Source: Parasutterella muris (GTDB lineage: Bacteria > Pseudomonadota > Gammaproteobacteria > Burkholderiales > Burkholderiaceae_F). Taken from it: a DNA stretch of 64,000 nucleotides. The translations under genes and the position numbers were made by a program. Shown here piece after piece: positions 1 to 8,414 of the stretch. The stretch covers positions 18,783 to 82,782 of the forward strand of contig NZ_CALPCV010000009.1 of the NCBI RefSeq assembly GCF_943193095.1. Direction: 5' to 3'. Below the pieces are notes generated by a model. The model ran no database searches. It had not been told where the DNA came from and saw only the letters and a program-made list of their open reading frames with translations. Position 1 is the stretch's first letter. Each line of letters starts with the position of its first letter.

Positions 1-900
1 GAAATTCGCAGATAACGGAACTCTTGTTTTACCAATCGTGATGCTTCCTGTCGTTGAGGCATCATACGTGGTAATTAGCGCTTCATGAGTCTGAGTAATT
101 TCGGAGAGATTTTTCCCGGGGAAAGAAATCATCGCAGTAATCGCGGAGTAAGGCATCAGGCGCCAAGGCTGATCTTTTTCCTCTTTACCCTCCTTTGCCG
201 AAAGAACCATTCGCGCGCCAAGTCCGTCTTGACTGTATTGGTTCTTGAGACCTTTAAATGAAAGCACGGTATCCGGGATGATATCTGTGATGTGATCCGG
301 TTGGCTGAGTTCCGGAGCGGAGAGTCCTGCAATAGAGATTTCCCAATTCTTTTCTCTGATTGGAAATTGAATGGGTTTGCCTTTAGCGGCAATGTAAAGC
401 TGTTCAATAGCGTTTTGGACTGCAAAGTTATAGTAGTCCTTCACCTGAGTTTGACGGTCTTCGAGTGCTCGGCTACTAATAGTCCTGTCAGAGAAGAAAA
501 GATAAGCGTACGCGTATCGAGCCGCCTCAAGATAATCATTTACCAGCTGAGAGACTAAATTCTCCTCATCAACAAACTCTCTGTTCTGCATCCGAATTTT
601 TGCGTCTTTCTGAGTCTTCATGGCCTTAAAAAGCCACATCTCCGCCAGTGCAGAAAGCTTTTGATCCGTGCCGGTGATTTTGCTATTGGAGACCGTCTTC
701 AGACAGGTGTCGATATTATTTTCGCAGTCGGATAATCCAAGAGCGGTCAGAACTGTGATGTTCTGTTCACTTAAATGTCCCTGAGAAATAACGTCACCGC
801 GTCTTTGCTTCAGGTATTCCTGACTATCAATGCTCGATACCTGAACGGAGGCGCAGCCCGAGAGCAGTAAACAGAACAGAAGACAGATGAACGCTTTCAT
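1..900 (-). CDS. Lipoprotein, partial (C-terminus outside window)
   Basis: A reading frame starting at the ATG at 900 stays open for 300 codons to the left edge, so only the N-terminal part is present. The first residues are MKAFICLLFCLLLSGCAS, a type II signal peptide with lipobox LSGC, so the mature protein should be lipidated at Cys16 and sit in the envelope. The following region is mostly polar and helical (for example residues DYLEAARYAYAYLFF) and resembles the N-terminal part of long lipoproteins annotated as alpha/beta hydrolases in Burkholderiales, but no catalytic motif lies inside the window, so that is a guess from memory. It lies 89 bp downstream of the DMT permease gene on the same strand and may be co-transcribed or have its own promoter. 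Confidence 0.75.
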   Translation of the reverse strand, partial: MKAFICLLFCLLLSGCASVQVSSIDSQEYLKQRRGDVISQGHLSEQNITVLTALGLSDCENNIDTCLKTVSNSKITGTDQKLSALAEMWLFKAMKTQKDAKIRMQNREFVDEENLVSQLVNDYLEAARYAYAYLFFSDRTISSRALEDRQTQVKDYYNFAVQNAIEQLYIAAKGKPIQFPIREKNWEISIAGLSAPELSQPDHITDIIPDTVLSFKGLKNQYSQDGLGARMVLSAKEGKEEKDQPWRLMPYSAITAMISFPGKNLSEITQTHEALITTYDASTTGSITIGKTRVPLSANF

Positions 901-989
901 TTAACGTAGAAACAAGAGAATAGAGCGATTGTACCGAGCAAATCTCCTGGAGTTGCTATGTTCGGCTTTCTTTGTTTTCGTTTTGGGAA

Positions 990-1886
990 TTATTGGAAAT
1001 TTCTTTTGCTTCCGACAAACCCGAGAAAAATGACAGCCGCCAGAATCATTGACGCACCGATCAGCATCGGTGTATTCATCTTTTGTGAGAAAAGCAGCCA
1101 TGACAAAAGAATAGCTGTCAGTGGTTCAACGGTTTCTAAAACACCAGTAATCGTCGGAAGAATCTTACCCGCACTAATGATGTACAGCATGTAGGCGACA
1201 ATATGGCCCATGACGGCGACCCAAAAGACAGAGAGAACGGTTAAGAATGTCCAGTCCAGCTTCACCTGCCAGAACGGAAAATATATATTGCTGAGAACGG
1301 ATGCAAACAACATCGCCCAAGCCATGGAAATCAGCGGTCCGACCTTCCTTACGAGTGCGCGGCTTTGAAGTGTGTAACCCGCACTGAACAAAGGCGCGCC
1401 CAAGCCGATTAGGACAGGAAGCCACCGTAAAGAAATCGCAGAAAAGTTTCCCTTCGTCGCCAATAGGGATACACCTGCAAGAGCCAGTCCGCAGCAAAGA
1501 ATTTGAGAAACAGTAGGGCGGACAGAAGCAAATATCAGCAGTCCCATAATGCAAAACGGGCGTGTCGCAGCAATGACCGCTGCAGTTTCCGCGTTTGAGT
1601 ATTTCACGCATACGTAGAAGCTGACCTCTGTGAGCAGTAAAAGCAAACCAAAAATCATCATCTGTCCGATATTCCACGGACTTTTAAGTACAGCAAAGGT
1701 TTCCTGCGGAGAACGAACCAAAGCAGCCGCAAAGAGAAGCACCGTGGATAGCAGCATTGTCAGCGAGATAAAGGGTGCCGGGGTCAGTTTCGCCGTATGC
1801 AGAAGATATTGAGAGGCAATGTCCATCGTGCCCCAAAAGAATCCTGATAAAACTCCGCAAATGACGCCGACTGTCCCGATATTCAT
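990..1886 (-). CDS. EamA/DMT-family permease
   Basis: The 298-residue product is strongly hydrophobic with about ten predicted membrane segments arranged as two tandem EamA repeats, the normal length for drug/metabolite transporters of the inner membrane. The start is supported by GGAGG five bases before the ATG at 1886. The N-terminus (GVLSGFFWGTMDIASQYLL) is close to that of the second DMT permease at 40749-41678 (ALAAIFWGAMGSAGQYLL), so the two are paralogues of one subfamily. Substrates of this family range from amino acids to nucleotides and cannot be read from sequence. It stands downstream of the convergent end of nothing obvious: trpA and its terminator lie upstream on the same strand, so it is probably a separate unit. 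Confidence 0.9.
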   Translation of the reverse strand: MNIGTVGVICGVLSGFFWGTMDIASQYLLHTAKLTPAPFISLTMLLSTVLLFAAALVRSPQETFAVLKSPWNIGQMMIFGLLLLLTEVSFYVCVKYSNAETAAVIAATRPFCIMGLLIFASVRPTVSQILCCGLALAGVSLLATKGNFSAISLRWLPVLIGLGAPLFSAGYTLQSRALVRKVGPLISMAWAMLFASVLSNIYFPFWQVKLDWTFLTVLSVFWVAVMGHIVAYMLYIISAGKILPTITGVLETVEPLTAILLSWLLFSQKMNTPMLIGASMILAAVIFLGFVGSKRNFQ

Positions 1887-2044
1887 TTTTACCTCCGCTT
1901 ATGAATGGAGTTATAGGGCTCGCAGGACGATTAAAGGCACACGATTATTATTTTTTGGGTATAAAGTTTCTGTATATCTCTTAGGCCGAGAAGGCTTTTG
2001 GGCGCCTATCGGATGATTTATCGAATTAGGCGGTTGAGGATGAG

Positions 2045-2075
2045 AACAGAAGAAGCGGGCGCTGAATGCGCCCGC
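2045..2075 (-). terminator. Intrinsic terminator of trpBA
   Basis: Just downstream of the trpA stop codon, the minus strand carries a perfect 8-bp stem GCGGGCGC / GCGCCCGC (2055-2062 and 2068-2075) with a five-base loop, followed by the T-rich stretch TTCTTCTGTT. It ends the T-box-trpB-trpA transcript. Confidence 0.8.
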
Positions 2076-2084
2076 GATGTCAGG

Positions 2085-2858
2085 TTATCCCATCACCTGC
2101 TTCAGTCGACCGATATATTCACGGATTGGATTAACCGCTTCAGCTCCTTTTTCTTCCAGCAGCTGAAGCAGCGGAGCTCCGATGACAATTCCATCAGCAA
2201 ACTGCAGAACCTCTTGAATCTGTTCCAACTCAAGCCCGTTTGCATCAATGCAGCAGGGGATTTGCGGGTTGGCATCCTTTGCTTCGCAAACCATTGCTTT
2301 GAGCTTTGAGCAGACATCCTCTTCAGAATTCGTCGCATCTGGTGCGGCAATACCGTAAAGGAATCCTTCAGCTTCGGAAGCAATCTTTGGGACTCTCTTT
2401 CCTGAGGAAGTCGAAAGCATTGAAATTAGTTCGACTCCGTATTTTCTGCAGAGCGGAGCAAAGTCATCCTTTTCCTCAAAAGGTACATCCGGAAGTAAGA
2501 GCCCTTTAATTCCGGTTTCCTGACATCTTTTTAAAAAGCGTTCTGTTCCATAGCCAAAAACCACATTAGCGTAAGTCATGATGACAAAGGGCGCTTTTAT
2601 TTCGGACTGAAGTTTCTCAGCCATGCTGAACACTTTATCCGTGGTTACGCCGCCCTTAAGTGCCCGAGCGCTGGCTCTTTGGGCAATCGGAGGCTCTCCG
2701 GCCGGATCAGAAAAAGGAATACCAAGTTCAATAATGTCGGCCCCTGTCTGATCGACAGCCTTGATAACATCAGCTGTCACGGCTAAATCAGGATCTCCAC
2801 ACGTAATGTAAGGAATGAGAACTTTGCCGTTTTTAAAAGTCTGAGCAATATTATTCAT
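2085..2858 (-). CDS. trpA: Tryptophan synthase alpha chain
   Basis: Cytosolic TIM-barrel enzyme that cleaves indole-3-glycerol phosphate to indole for the beta subunit. At 257 residues it has normal length. The catalytic glutamate is Glu44 in ELGIPFSDP. The second acid, Asp60 in the Salmonella enzyme (LADGP), is Glu55 here in the sequence SDPAGEPP; an AGE/AEG form of this loop is familiar from Clostridia and other Firmicutes, not from Burkholderiales. The gene overlaps the end of trpB by 8 bp, so the two are translationally coupled. No trpE, trpD, trpC or trpF is nearby, so the substrate supply for this subunit is unclear from the window. Confidence 0.95.
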   Translation of the reverse strand: MNNIAQTFKNGKVLIPYITCGDPDLAVTADVIKAVDQTGADIIELGIPFSDPAGEPPIAQRASARALKGGVTTDKVFSMAEKLQSEIKAPFVIMTYANVVFGYGTERFLKRCQETGIKGLLLPDVPFEEKDDFAPLCRKYGVELISMLSTSSGKRVPKIASEAEGFLYGIAAPDATNSEEDVCSKLKAMVCEAKDANPQIPCCIDANGLELEQIQEVLQFADGIVIGAPLLQLLEEKGAEAVNPIREYIGRLKQVMG

Positions 2859-4035
2859 GGATGTTTTCTCCTCTGTAGCGGGCGATAGCGGCGCAGTCCT
2901 TGTCTCCTCGTCCGGAAATGTTGATCACGATGATTTGGTCTTTGTTCATAGTCGGTGCAAGTTTGCGTGCGTAGGCGACCGCATGAGACGATTCAATTGC
3001 AGGAATGATGCCTTCACACTTGGATAAATACTCGAATGCGTCGACAGCCTCGTCATCTGTAATACCTACATACTGAGCTCTGCCGCTGTCGTAAAGATAT
3101 GAGTGCTCAGGCCCGACGCCGGGATAGTCCAGTCCGGCAGAGATACAGTAAACAGGAGCAATCTGTCCGAATTCATCCTGACAGAAATAACTCTTCATCC
3201 CGTGGAAGATTCCGGTGCGTCCTGTACAAATGGTCGCAGCTGTCTCCGCTGTATCAACTCCTCTTCCTGCCCCTTCGACACCGATAAGCTGTACTTCTTT
3301 ATCCTCGATGAAGTTATAGAAAGCGCCGATCGCGTTGCTTCCGCCGCCGACACAGGCAATAACCGCATCAGGGAGCCTGCCTTCTTTTTCTAGGATTTGC
3401 TCCTTAGTTTCCTTGGAAATTACTGCTTGAAAATCGCGAACCATGGTTGGGAACGGGTGAGGGCCGACAGCTGAACCCAAACAGTAATGGGTATCTTTCA
3501 AGCGGCAAGTCCATTCTCCCAGTGCCTCGTTGACCGCATCCTTCAGGGTGGCTGTTCCTGATGTCACGGCAATGACTTCTGCGCCGAGAAGCTTCATACG
3601 ATAGACATTTAAAGCCTGACGTTCCGTGTCTTCTTTACCCATATAGACAACACATTCCATACCGAGTAAAGCTGCAGCGGTTGCTGTTGCCACGCCATGC
3701 TGACCCGCACCGGTTTCAGCTAGTAAACGGGTTTTGCCCATTTTCTTAGCAAGGAGCGCCTGACCTAAAACATTGTTGATTTTGTGCGCGCCCGTATGGT
3801 TTAAATCTTCGCGTTTAAGATAAATCTTTGCGCCGCCGAGATCCTCGGTCATTCGTTTTGCGAAATAAAGACGGGACGGTCTTCCCGCATATTCGTTCAG
3901 CAGCTCCTGCAGTTCTTTGTTGAATTCTGGATCATTTTTATAATGATCGTAAGCCTCCTCGAGCTCCTCAAGAGCGCTCATTAGAAGTTCCGGTACGTAC
4001 TGTCCGCCGTGTATTCCAAATCGTCCTTTTTGCAT
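2851..4035 (-). CDS. trpB: Tryptophan synthase beta chain
   Basis: PLP enzyme that condenses indole with serine to give tryptophan. The PLP lysine is Lys85 in HTGAHKINN, and the phosphate-binding GGGSNA motif is present. The frame is open to an upstream ATG at 4074 (407 residues), but the ATG at 4035 is preferred: it has AAGGA seven bases upstream and gives the family-typical N-terminus KGRFGIHGGQYVPE at 394 residues. The wording of this N-terminus, including SALEELEEAYDHYKNDPEF, resembles Clostridial TrpB1. The gene is preceded by a tryptophan T-box leader and overlaps trpA. Together this suggests a laterally acquired cassette for tryptophan supply from serine and indole. Confidence 0.95.
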   Translation of the reverse strand: MQKGRFGIHGGQYVPELLMSALEELEEAYDHYKNDPEFNKELQELLNEYAGRPSRLYFAKRMTEDLGGAKIYLKREDLNHTGAHKINNVLGQALLAKKMGKTRLLAETGAGQHGVATATAAALLGMECVVYMGKEDTERQALNVYRMKLLGAEVIAVTSGTATLKDAVNEALGEWTCRLKDTHYCLGSAVGPHPFPTMVRDFQAVISKETKEQILEKEGRLPDAVIACVGGGSNAIGAFYNFIEDKEVQLIGVEGAGRGVDTAETAATICTGRTGIFHGMKSYFCQDEFGQIAPVYCISAGLDYPGVGPEHSYLYDSGRAQYVGITDDEAVDAFEYLSKCEGIIPAIESSHAVAYARKLAPTMNKDQIIVINISGRGDKDCAAIARYRGENIHE

Positions 4036-4070
4036 TTTGAATTCCTTTTTTCTATCAGTAAGTTTGGTGA

Positions 4071-4256
4071 TCATCTGCGTAAAACTCTTGCAGGAGAAGT
4101 CGTGGATAAAACCTCTTGCGGCAAAGGGTCACGACTGAAGACAAAGCAAGTACGGGTTAGGGCCGCTATTGCTTCTTTAGGGAATAGAGAATCTCTGGCG
4201 CGCTCACGGACGGAGCGGAAGGCTTCTCGGCACAGATTAGATCTAAATTTCAGCAT
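4071..4256 (-). CDS. Small ORF in the trp leader, doubtful
   Basis: A 61-codon frame lies between the T-box terminator and trpB. Its ATG at 4256 has a good Shine-Dalgarno sequence (GAGGTG, spacing about seven) and its stop TGA overlaps the upstream alternative trpB ATG at 4074 as ATGA, the classic arrangement for translational coupling. The predicted product is Arg-rich and low in recognisable features; I know no homologue. It may be a coupling peptide, the remnant of a deleted upstream trp gene, or chance. Confidence 0.2.
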   Translation of the reverse strand: MLKFRSNLCREAFRSVRERARDSLFPKEAIAALTRTCFVFSRDPLPQEVLSTTSPARVLRR

Positions 4257-4291
4257 CGATATTCACCTCGATTTATTCGAGGCGGATACGC

Positions 4292-4350
4292 AAAACCCGT
4301 CCTCGAATAAAAACTTTCGTTAAAAAACAAAACTCTTATTCAAGGACGGG
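4292..4350 (-). terminator. Regulated terminator of the Trp T-box
   Basis: On the minus strand CCCGTCCTTGAATAA (4350-4336) can pair with TTATTCGAGGACGGG (4310-4296), a near-perfect long stem, followed by TTTTG. The 5' arm (CCGTCCT) is also needed by the antiterminator formed with the T-box sequence, so the two helices are mutually exclusive. Confidence 0.85.
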
Positions 4351-4600
4351 CGTTGATTCGCTCGCGGTGCCACCTTGGATTCATCTGCTTCAAGCGTTAC
4401 AAATACACTTTGGCAAATGCACTCTGCGAAGTACCATCATACTTCCGGCAACTCACGTATGCCTTACGTCGCAGAATACTCAGCTGTATGCAGCCTTTCC
4501 TTGCGCCCTCAGCGACCCATTATGCAAGTATGCGTCCTGCCCGTATCTCAGCTACACGGACTCTCTGTGAGTGCACTACAAGCTTTACTTTCGCTTCATA
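4296..4600 (-). promoter_or_regulatory. Tryptophan T-box riboswitch upstream of trpBA
   Basis: Read on the minus strand, the leader has all the landmarks of a T-box. Stem I is closed by AGCGA (4595-4591) and TCGCT (4515-4511). Its specifier loop has the AGTA-type 5' strand (AAAGTA) and, opposite, the codon TGG (4519-4517) followed by G, specifying tryptophan. AGAGAG and GCTGAGA elements lie in between. The conserved T-box sequence AAGGTGGCACCGCG is at 4376-4363; its TGGC bulge (4372-4369) would pair with the 3' GCCA of a tRNA-Trp with discriminator G73. A terminator follows. Uncharged tRNA-Trp is expected to stabilise the antiterminator and turn on trpBA. T-boxes are typical of Firmicutes and Actinobacteria and rare elsewhere. 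Confidence 0.93.
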
Positions 4601-4683
4601 GGTTTAATTTCTATTTTTAGAATATCAAAGAAAATTTAGAAAAATAAAGTTCTGACAGAAATTTTTTTGGGTATGTAAAACCC

Positions 4684-6336
4684 CTAACGTTCAGCTTTTG
4701 CACCCGTGATTGCGGTAATACTTTGTTCCGGTCGATCCAAAACCGGTGAGTTCTTTGTCAGCCACTTGGCAAAAAGTTCCGGTATTAAAACATTTGTTTT
4801 TTTGACAACTTTTCCGCTGCCAAGCGCCTTATGTCCGTCTCCTCCGGATGCCAGAAAGGTGTTCAGTGCGACCGTGTACCTGCGATTGAGCTTTATCGGC
4901 ACCCATCGTCCCTTCTGATTTTGAACCTCAACAGAGATGACACGTTTACCGACTTCAGCAGTAGGATCGTAAGAATATCTTAACCCCGCAGTTTGCAAAA
5001 TTCTAGGACCTATGCCGCCCTCGTCTGAGACACCGCGCTCAACCGCTTCGAGAAGCTCTCGCCCGGTGTATTCTTTGATTTCCAATATGTCCTGAAAGGG
5101 CTGGAGGTTATCCAGATCTCCTTTTGTTACTGTCCCGACCGGTATTGATCCACGGAAACTTCCGCCGTTAATCAGTGCAATGGATGCTCCGTTCTTCTTT
5201 GCGTATTCAAGCATTGCACGCGTTACTAGAAAGGTAGAAAAACAGTCCCCGTGTCGGCATGCTTCTATTCCGTCGTTAGCTCTAACTCGGTTCTCACCGA
5301 CAATAACGGAATTTTCTTTTTGAATTTTCTCAGCCGCCTCATCAATAATCTGTGTGATCTCTTTATCCCCGCCGGCTTTTCCCATCAGCATCGGACTGCC
5401 AGACCAAGAAATCGGCTTGCCGGTGTTATCGAATCTGACGGAAAGATTTCCAAGATACTTTGCTTCTCCGGACGTGGTCACGATCAAAACCGGGGCTCCG
5501 TTTGGAGACTTTTCAACAATGGGGTAGCCCCCTATTTTTGATCCCGGGCCGATGTAATCGTGAGTATGTCCGCCAACGATAATATCAATGTCTGCGACCT
5601 CTGAAGCCAGCTTTTTATCAAAAGGCAAGCCCATATGAGAAAGCACAATAATGACATGTACGCCGGCTTTTTGAATTTCCTGTACAGAAGAGCGGACGGC
5701 TTGTATCGGATTAATAAATTTCGTGTGTCTGCAGGCGATGGATTCGCTGACAACATCGGGATTTGCAATACCGATGATGCCAACCCTCTCTTTGTTGTAT
5801 TCGGTAATGACGTACGGTTTGATGTTTGCTTTTCTAAGCGCACAGCCGTCTTCCGGCTTTAAGTTCGCTGCCAGAAACTGGTAATTAGCCGTGTTAATAA
5901 ATGCCAGAAGCTTTTCGCAGCCTTCATCGAACTCATGGTTGCCCAGCGTTGCATAGTTAAACCCCATGAGATTATCGATCTTTCTAACGAACTGTGATTT
6001 TCCGTTCACGTAGAGTAATGAACCTTGAAACTGATCACCTGCATCTAAGAAAAGTGTTTCAGGGTCTTCTTTTTTAGCCTGTTTTACATAAGCCGCAATA
6101 GCGCCGTAACCGCCGGTACAGCCTTCTTCCCGAAGACAAGCATTGTCACTCTTGCTTCCGGCAAAATGCGAGTGCATATCGTTAGTATGGAGTATTTTTA
6201 ATTCCGGTCCATTGTCGACTGAAGGATGAAGAGCGCAGCCTGAGAGAAAAAGCACAAAGAGAAGCAGAAGACAGGTTCGCTTATAGACGGCTGCTAATCC
6301 ATGAGCGGAGTCTAAGTTAGTCAAAGTTTTATGCAT
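4684..6336 (-). CDS. 5'-nucleotidase/UshA-family lipoprotein
   Basis: Secreted metallophosphoesterase that removes phosphate from nucleotides or related esters in the envelope. The N-terminal metallophosphatase motifs are all present: LHTNDMHSHF, LDAGDQFQGS, LGNHEFDEG, LSHMG and GGHTHDY. The C-terminal substrate domain has GGSFRGSIPVG and a final FLASGGDGH motif. A hydrophobic stretch ending LSGC gives a lipobox, so the protein is probably lipid-anchored rather than free as in UshA. The frame is open to an ATG at 6603, but this would put about 115 residues before the lipobox; the ATG at 6336 gives about 550 residues, the family norm. No good Shine-Dalgarno sequence settles the start, and a TTG slightly downstream is also possible. 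Confidence 0.85.
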   Translation of the reverse strand: MHKTLTNLDSAHGLAAVYKRTCLLLLFVLFLSGCALHPSVDNGPELKILHTNDMHSHFAGSKSDNACLREEGCTGGYGAIAAYVKQAKKEDPETLFLDAGDQFQGSLLYVNGKSQFVRKIDNLMGFNYATLGNHEFDEGCEKLLAFINTANYQFLAANLKPEDGCALRKANIKPYVITEYNKERVGIIGIANPDVVSESIACRHTKFINPIQAVRSSVQEIQKAGVHVIIVLSHMGLPFDKKLASEVADIDIIVGGHTHDYIGPGSKIGGYPIVEKSPNGAPVLIVTTSGEAKYLGNLSVRFDNTGKPISWSGSPMLMGKAGGDKEITQIIDEAAEKIQKENSVIVGENRVRANDGIEACRHGDCFSTFLVTRAMLEYAKKNGASIALINGGSFRGSIPVGTVTKGDLDNLQPFQDILEIKEYTGRELLEAVERGVSDEGGIGPRILQTAGLRYSYDPTAEVGKRVISVEVQNQKGRWVPIKLNRRYTVALNTFLASGGDGHKALGSGKVVKKTNVLIPELFAKWLTKNSPVLDRPEQSITAITGAKAER

Positions 6337-6728
6337 TGAACGATCTGCTTTGGCGGAATCTTTGTGATGAAGCGTGCCAAATTTAAAACGATAATTTACC
6401 AAAAACCTGCGGTTTGGAGTAATTACTATTTTCTCGTTTACAACTAAATCCATTGAAGCCAGTTGCAAATTTGATAGCTGTTGTCGGAAGTTTGCGCTTG
6501 GAAATGCAGCCGCTTTGGCGTCCGAAGCTTTGAGAAAAAAGAGGTATGTTGATTCAAATGAATAACCCCAACTCGTCAGAGTATTAATAAAGTTAAATGG
6601 CAAAGAAAAATTAAAGGATTAGACGCTATGCCGAAGTTTGTGACCACAGCCGGATGAAGCAGACTACATTATCTTCCGTTATTTTTAACTCTTGGGTTGT
6701 TTCGGTTTGCGCTCTTATGGCGGACCAT

Positions 6729-7712
6729 TTATCTCAATTTAACCTTCTGAATATTTTCAATAATCCTCTCTTCTCCTCTTCTATCGTAATTCGAAGTTGT
6801 GACGACGCTGGCGTGTCCCATCAAATCTCGTACAGCGACTAAGTCAACATTTTGCTTAATAAGCCGTGTTGCAAAAGTTCGTCTGAGATCATGCGGTGTC
6901 ACTTTGTCTGTAATGCCAGCAAGAGCTGTATATTTTTGAACAATCAGTCCGACAGCTTCAGGTGTCAGCGGAGCCTTTGTATCGATGACGCCAAATCGTC
7001 TAATTCTGACAAAGATTGGTCCTTCTGTCTGACTGCCTCGAACATCGATCCATTGATCGAGCGCCTGTCTTACTTCATTCGGCATATAAACTTTTCTTTG
7101 CTTATCTCCTTTCGCGATAATTTTTAACGAGCCTTGCCGTCGGTCATATCCCTCAAAAGAGATTGAAGAAATTTCAGCGCGCCGTATTCCTGTTCCGATG
7201 AGGATGGCAAGAATTGCGTGATCTCGGATTTCTGAAATTTTGGGCCCTGAGCTATTGTCGAGCAATGCAGCAGTTTCTTCTAAACTTAGTTCACGTCCTA
7301 CGGTTATACGTTTGGTTCTGAATTTTTTTATTTGTCTAATGCGCGCTGTTTCTTCCTGTGTCATTAGCCCAAGGGACCATGCAGCCTCGCTGATTCCCCG
7401 AATGGCAGAAATATATGAGTTCAGAGAGGAGCTCGTATAAATCTGACCTCCGTTTTCATTTTTCAGCTCACTCATGATCTGAATGAGTTTTCTGAAATGG
7501 ATCAGCCGAAGTGATCCCCAAGGTACTTCATGACAATTGTTAAAACCAATCAAGTTAGCCATGACATTGAGTCGGCTTTCTAAACAGCGTATTGAGTTTA
7601 CTGATCGAAATCCTGCCAGATAAAAAGTAGCCACATCAATCGTTTCAGCAGGTTCGGGAACGCTGATTCCAAAATTATTCTTGTCTCCGATAACTAGAAG
7701 GGATTTTTCCAT
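6729..7712 (-). CDS. Tyrosine recombinase/integrase
   Basis: The 327-residue protein has the phage-integrase catalytic domain with the conserved residues in order: Arg in LIGTGIRRAEIS, HxxR in HDLRRTFATRL, the second His in LMGHASVVTT and the nucleophilic Tyr in SNYDRR. The N-terminal part (about residues 20-120) fits a SAM-like core-binding domain. It cuts and rejoins DNA at specific sites. It stands alone, with no excisionase, other phage genes or a tRNA attachment site recognised, and with a gene-poor 700-bp region upstream. It is probably the residue of an integrated element or a mobile single-gene integrase. XerC/XerD are less likely given the divergent N-terminus and isolated context. 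Confidence 0.88.
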   Translation of the reverse strand: MEKSLLVIGDKNNFGISVPEPAETIDVATFYLAGFRSVNSIRCLESRLNVMANLIGFNNCHEVPWGSLRLIHFRKLIQIMSELKNENGGQIYTSSSLNSYISAIRGISEAAWSLGLMTQEETARIRQIKKFRTKRITVGRELSLEETAALLDNSSGPKISEIRDHAILAILIGTGIRRAEISSISFEGYDRRQGSLKIIAKGDKQRKVYMPNEVRQALDQWIDVRGSQTEGPIFVRIRRFGVIDTKAPLTPEAVGLIVQKYTALAGITDKVTPHDLRRTFATRLIKQNVDLVAVRDLMGHASVVTTSNYDRRGEERIIENIQKVKLR

Positions 7713-8414
7713 AGAGGCCCCGAATATTTATCTTTACTTCTTATAAGTAATATTATATGAAATAGAGTAATAAATCGATAATTTGTAAATTTTTGGAAAA
7801 TAGGGAGGTTGTTTTAGTAACCAGGCCTCGAACTCGAAAGCGTCGTCACTAATCAAATTCTCATAGAGAGCACCAAGTAAGTTTTATAAGGAAGCCGTTT
7901 CAACAATATCTTCAGCAATGAAGTTCGTGACTGTGATAAAGGAGTGGTAAATGCTCTACAGATCAATACGGTCATTTGAGCTACCGAAAGCGTACATACA
8001 GCACAGGGAAATACATCAGTCGGCCCAGTTCAATTCATGCAACAGTGAAGATTCGGTCTATCTTAAATTTCAATAATTAATATCTAACTTCGGTTAACTG
8101 TATACATCATTTAATTGATAATGATTTTTCTAAACAAGAAATTTAATAAATATGACGATAGTTAACAAAAGATGATGAGATATTACTGTCAATTAGTTGG
8201 AATAGTCAGAAATTAGAGCACTGACGGTGAATTATCTTATACGTCAGTCACTCCGTCACTCATCCTTTCATGACATTCTTGTATGAAAGAACCAGACCGG
8301 CTCGATCTAAAGTAAAATCGTTATCAGACACTTACAGAAAGAGGTTCAATAACTCATTAGATAGAGACTAGCCGTTAATCAACCCACAAATGCACAAAAA
8401 TAGGGAAGAAAATA
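7713..8414. other. Gene-free AT-rich region between integrase and sensor kinase
   Basis: No credible reading frame was found in 700 bp. Two inverted repeats lie near the 3' end: CTGACG / CGTCAG (8221-8226 and 8242-8247) and CTTTCAT / ATGAAAG (8265-8271 and 8283-8289). They are placed where operators for the plus-strand sensor kinase gene at 8415 could lie. The region could also hold a former attachment site of the integrase, but no direct repeat was recognised. Confidence 0.4.

Noticed and set aside
6337..6603. N-terminal extension of the 5'-nucleotidase to 6603
   Set aside because: It would place about 115 residues before the lipobox signal peptide, which must be near the N-terminus.
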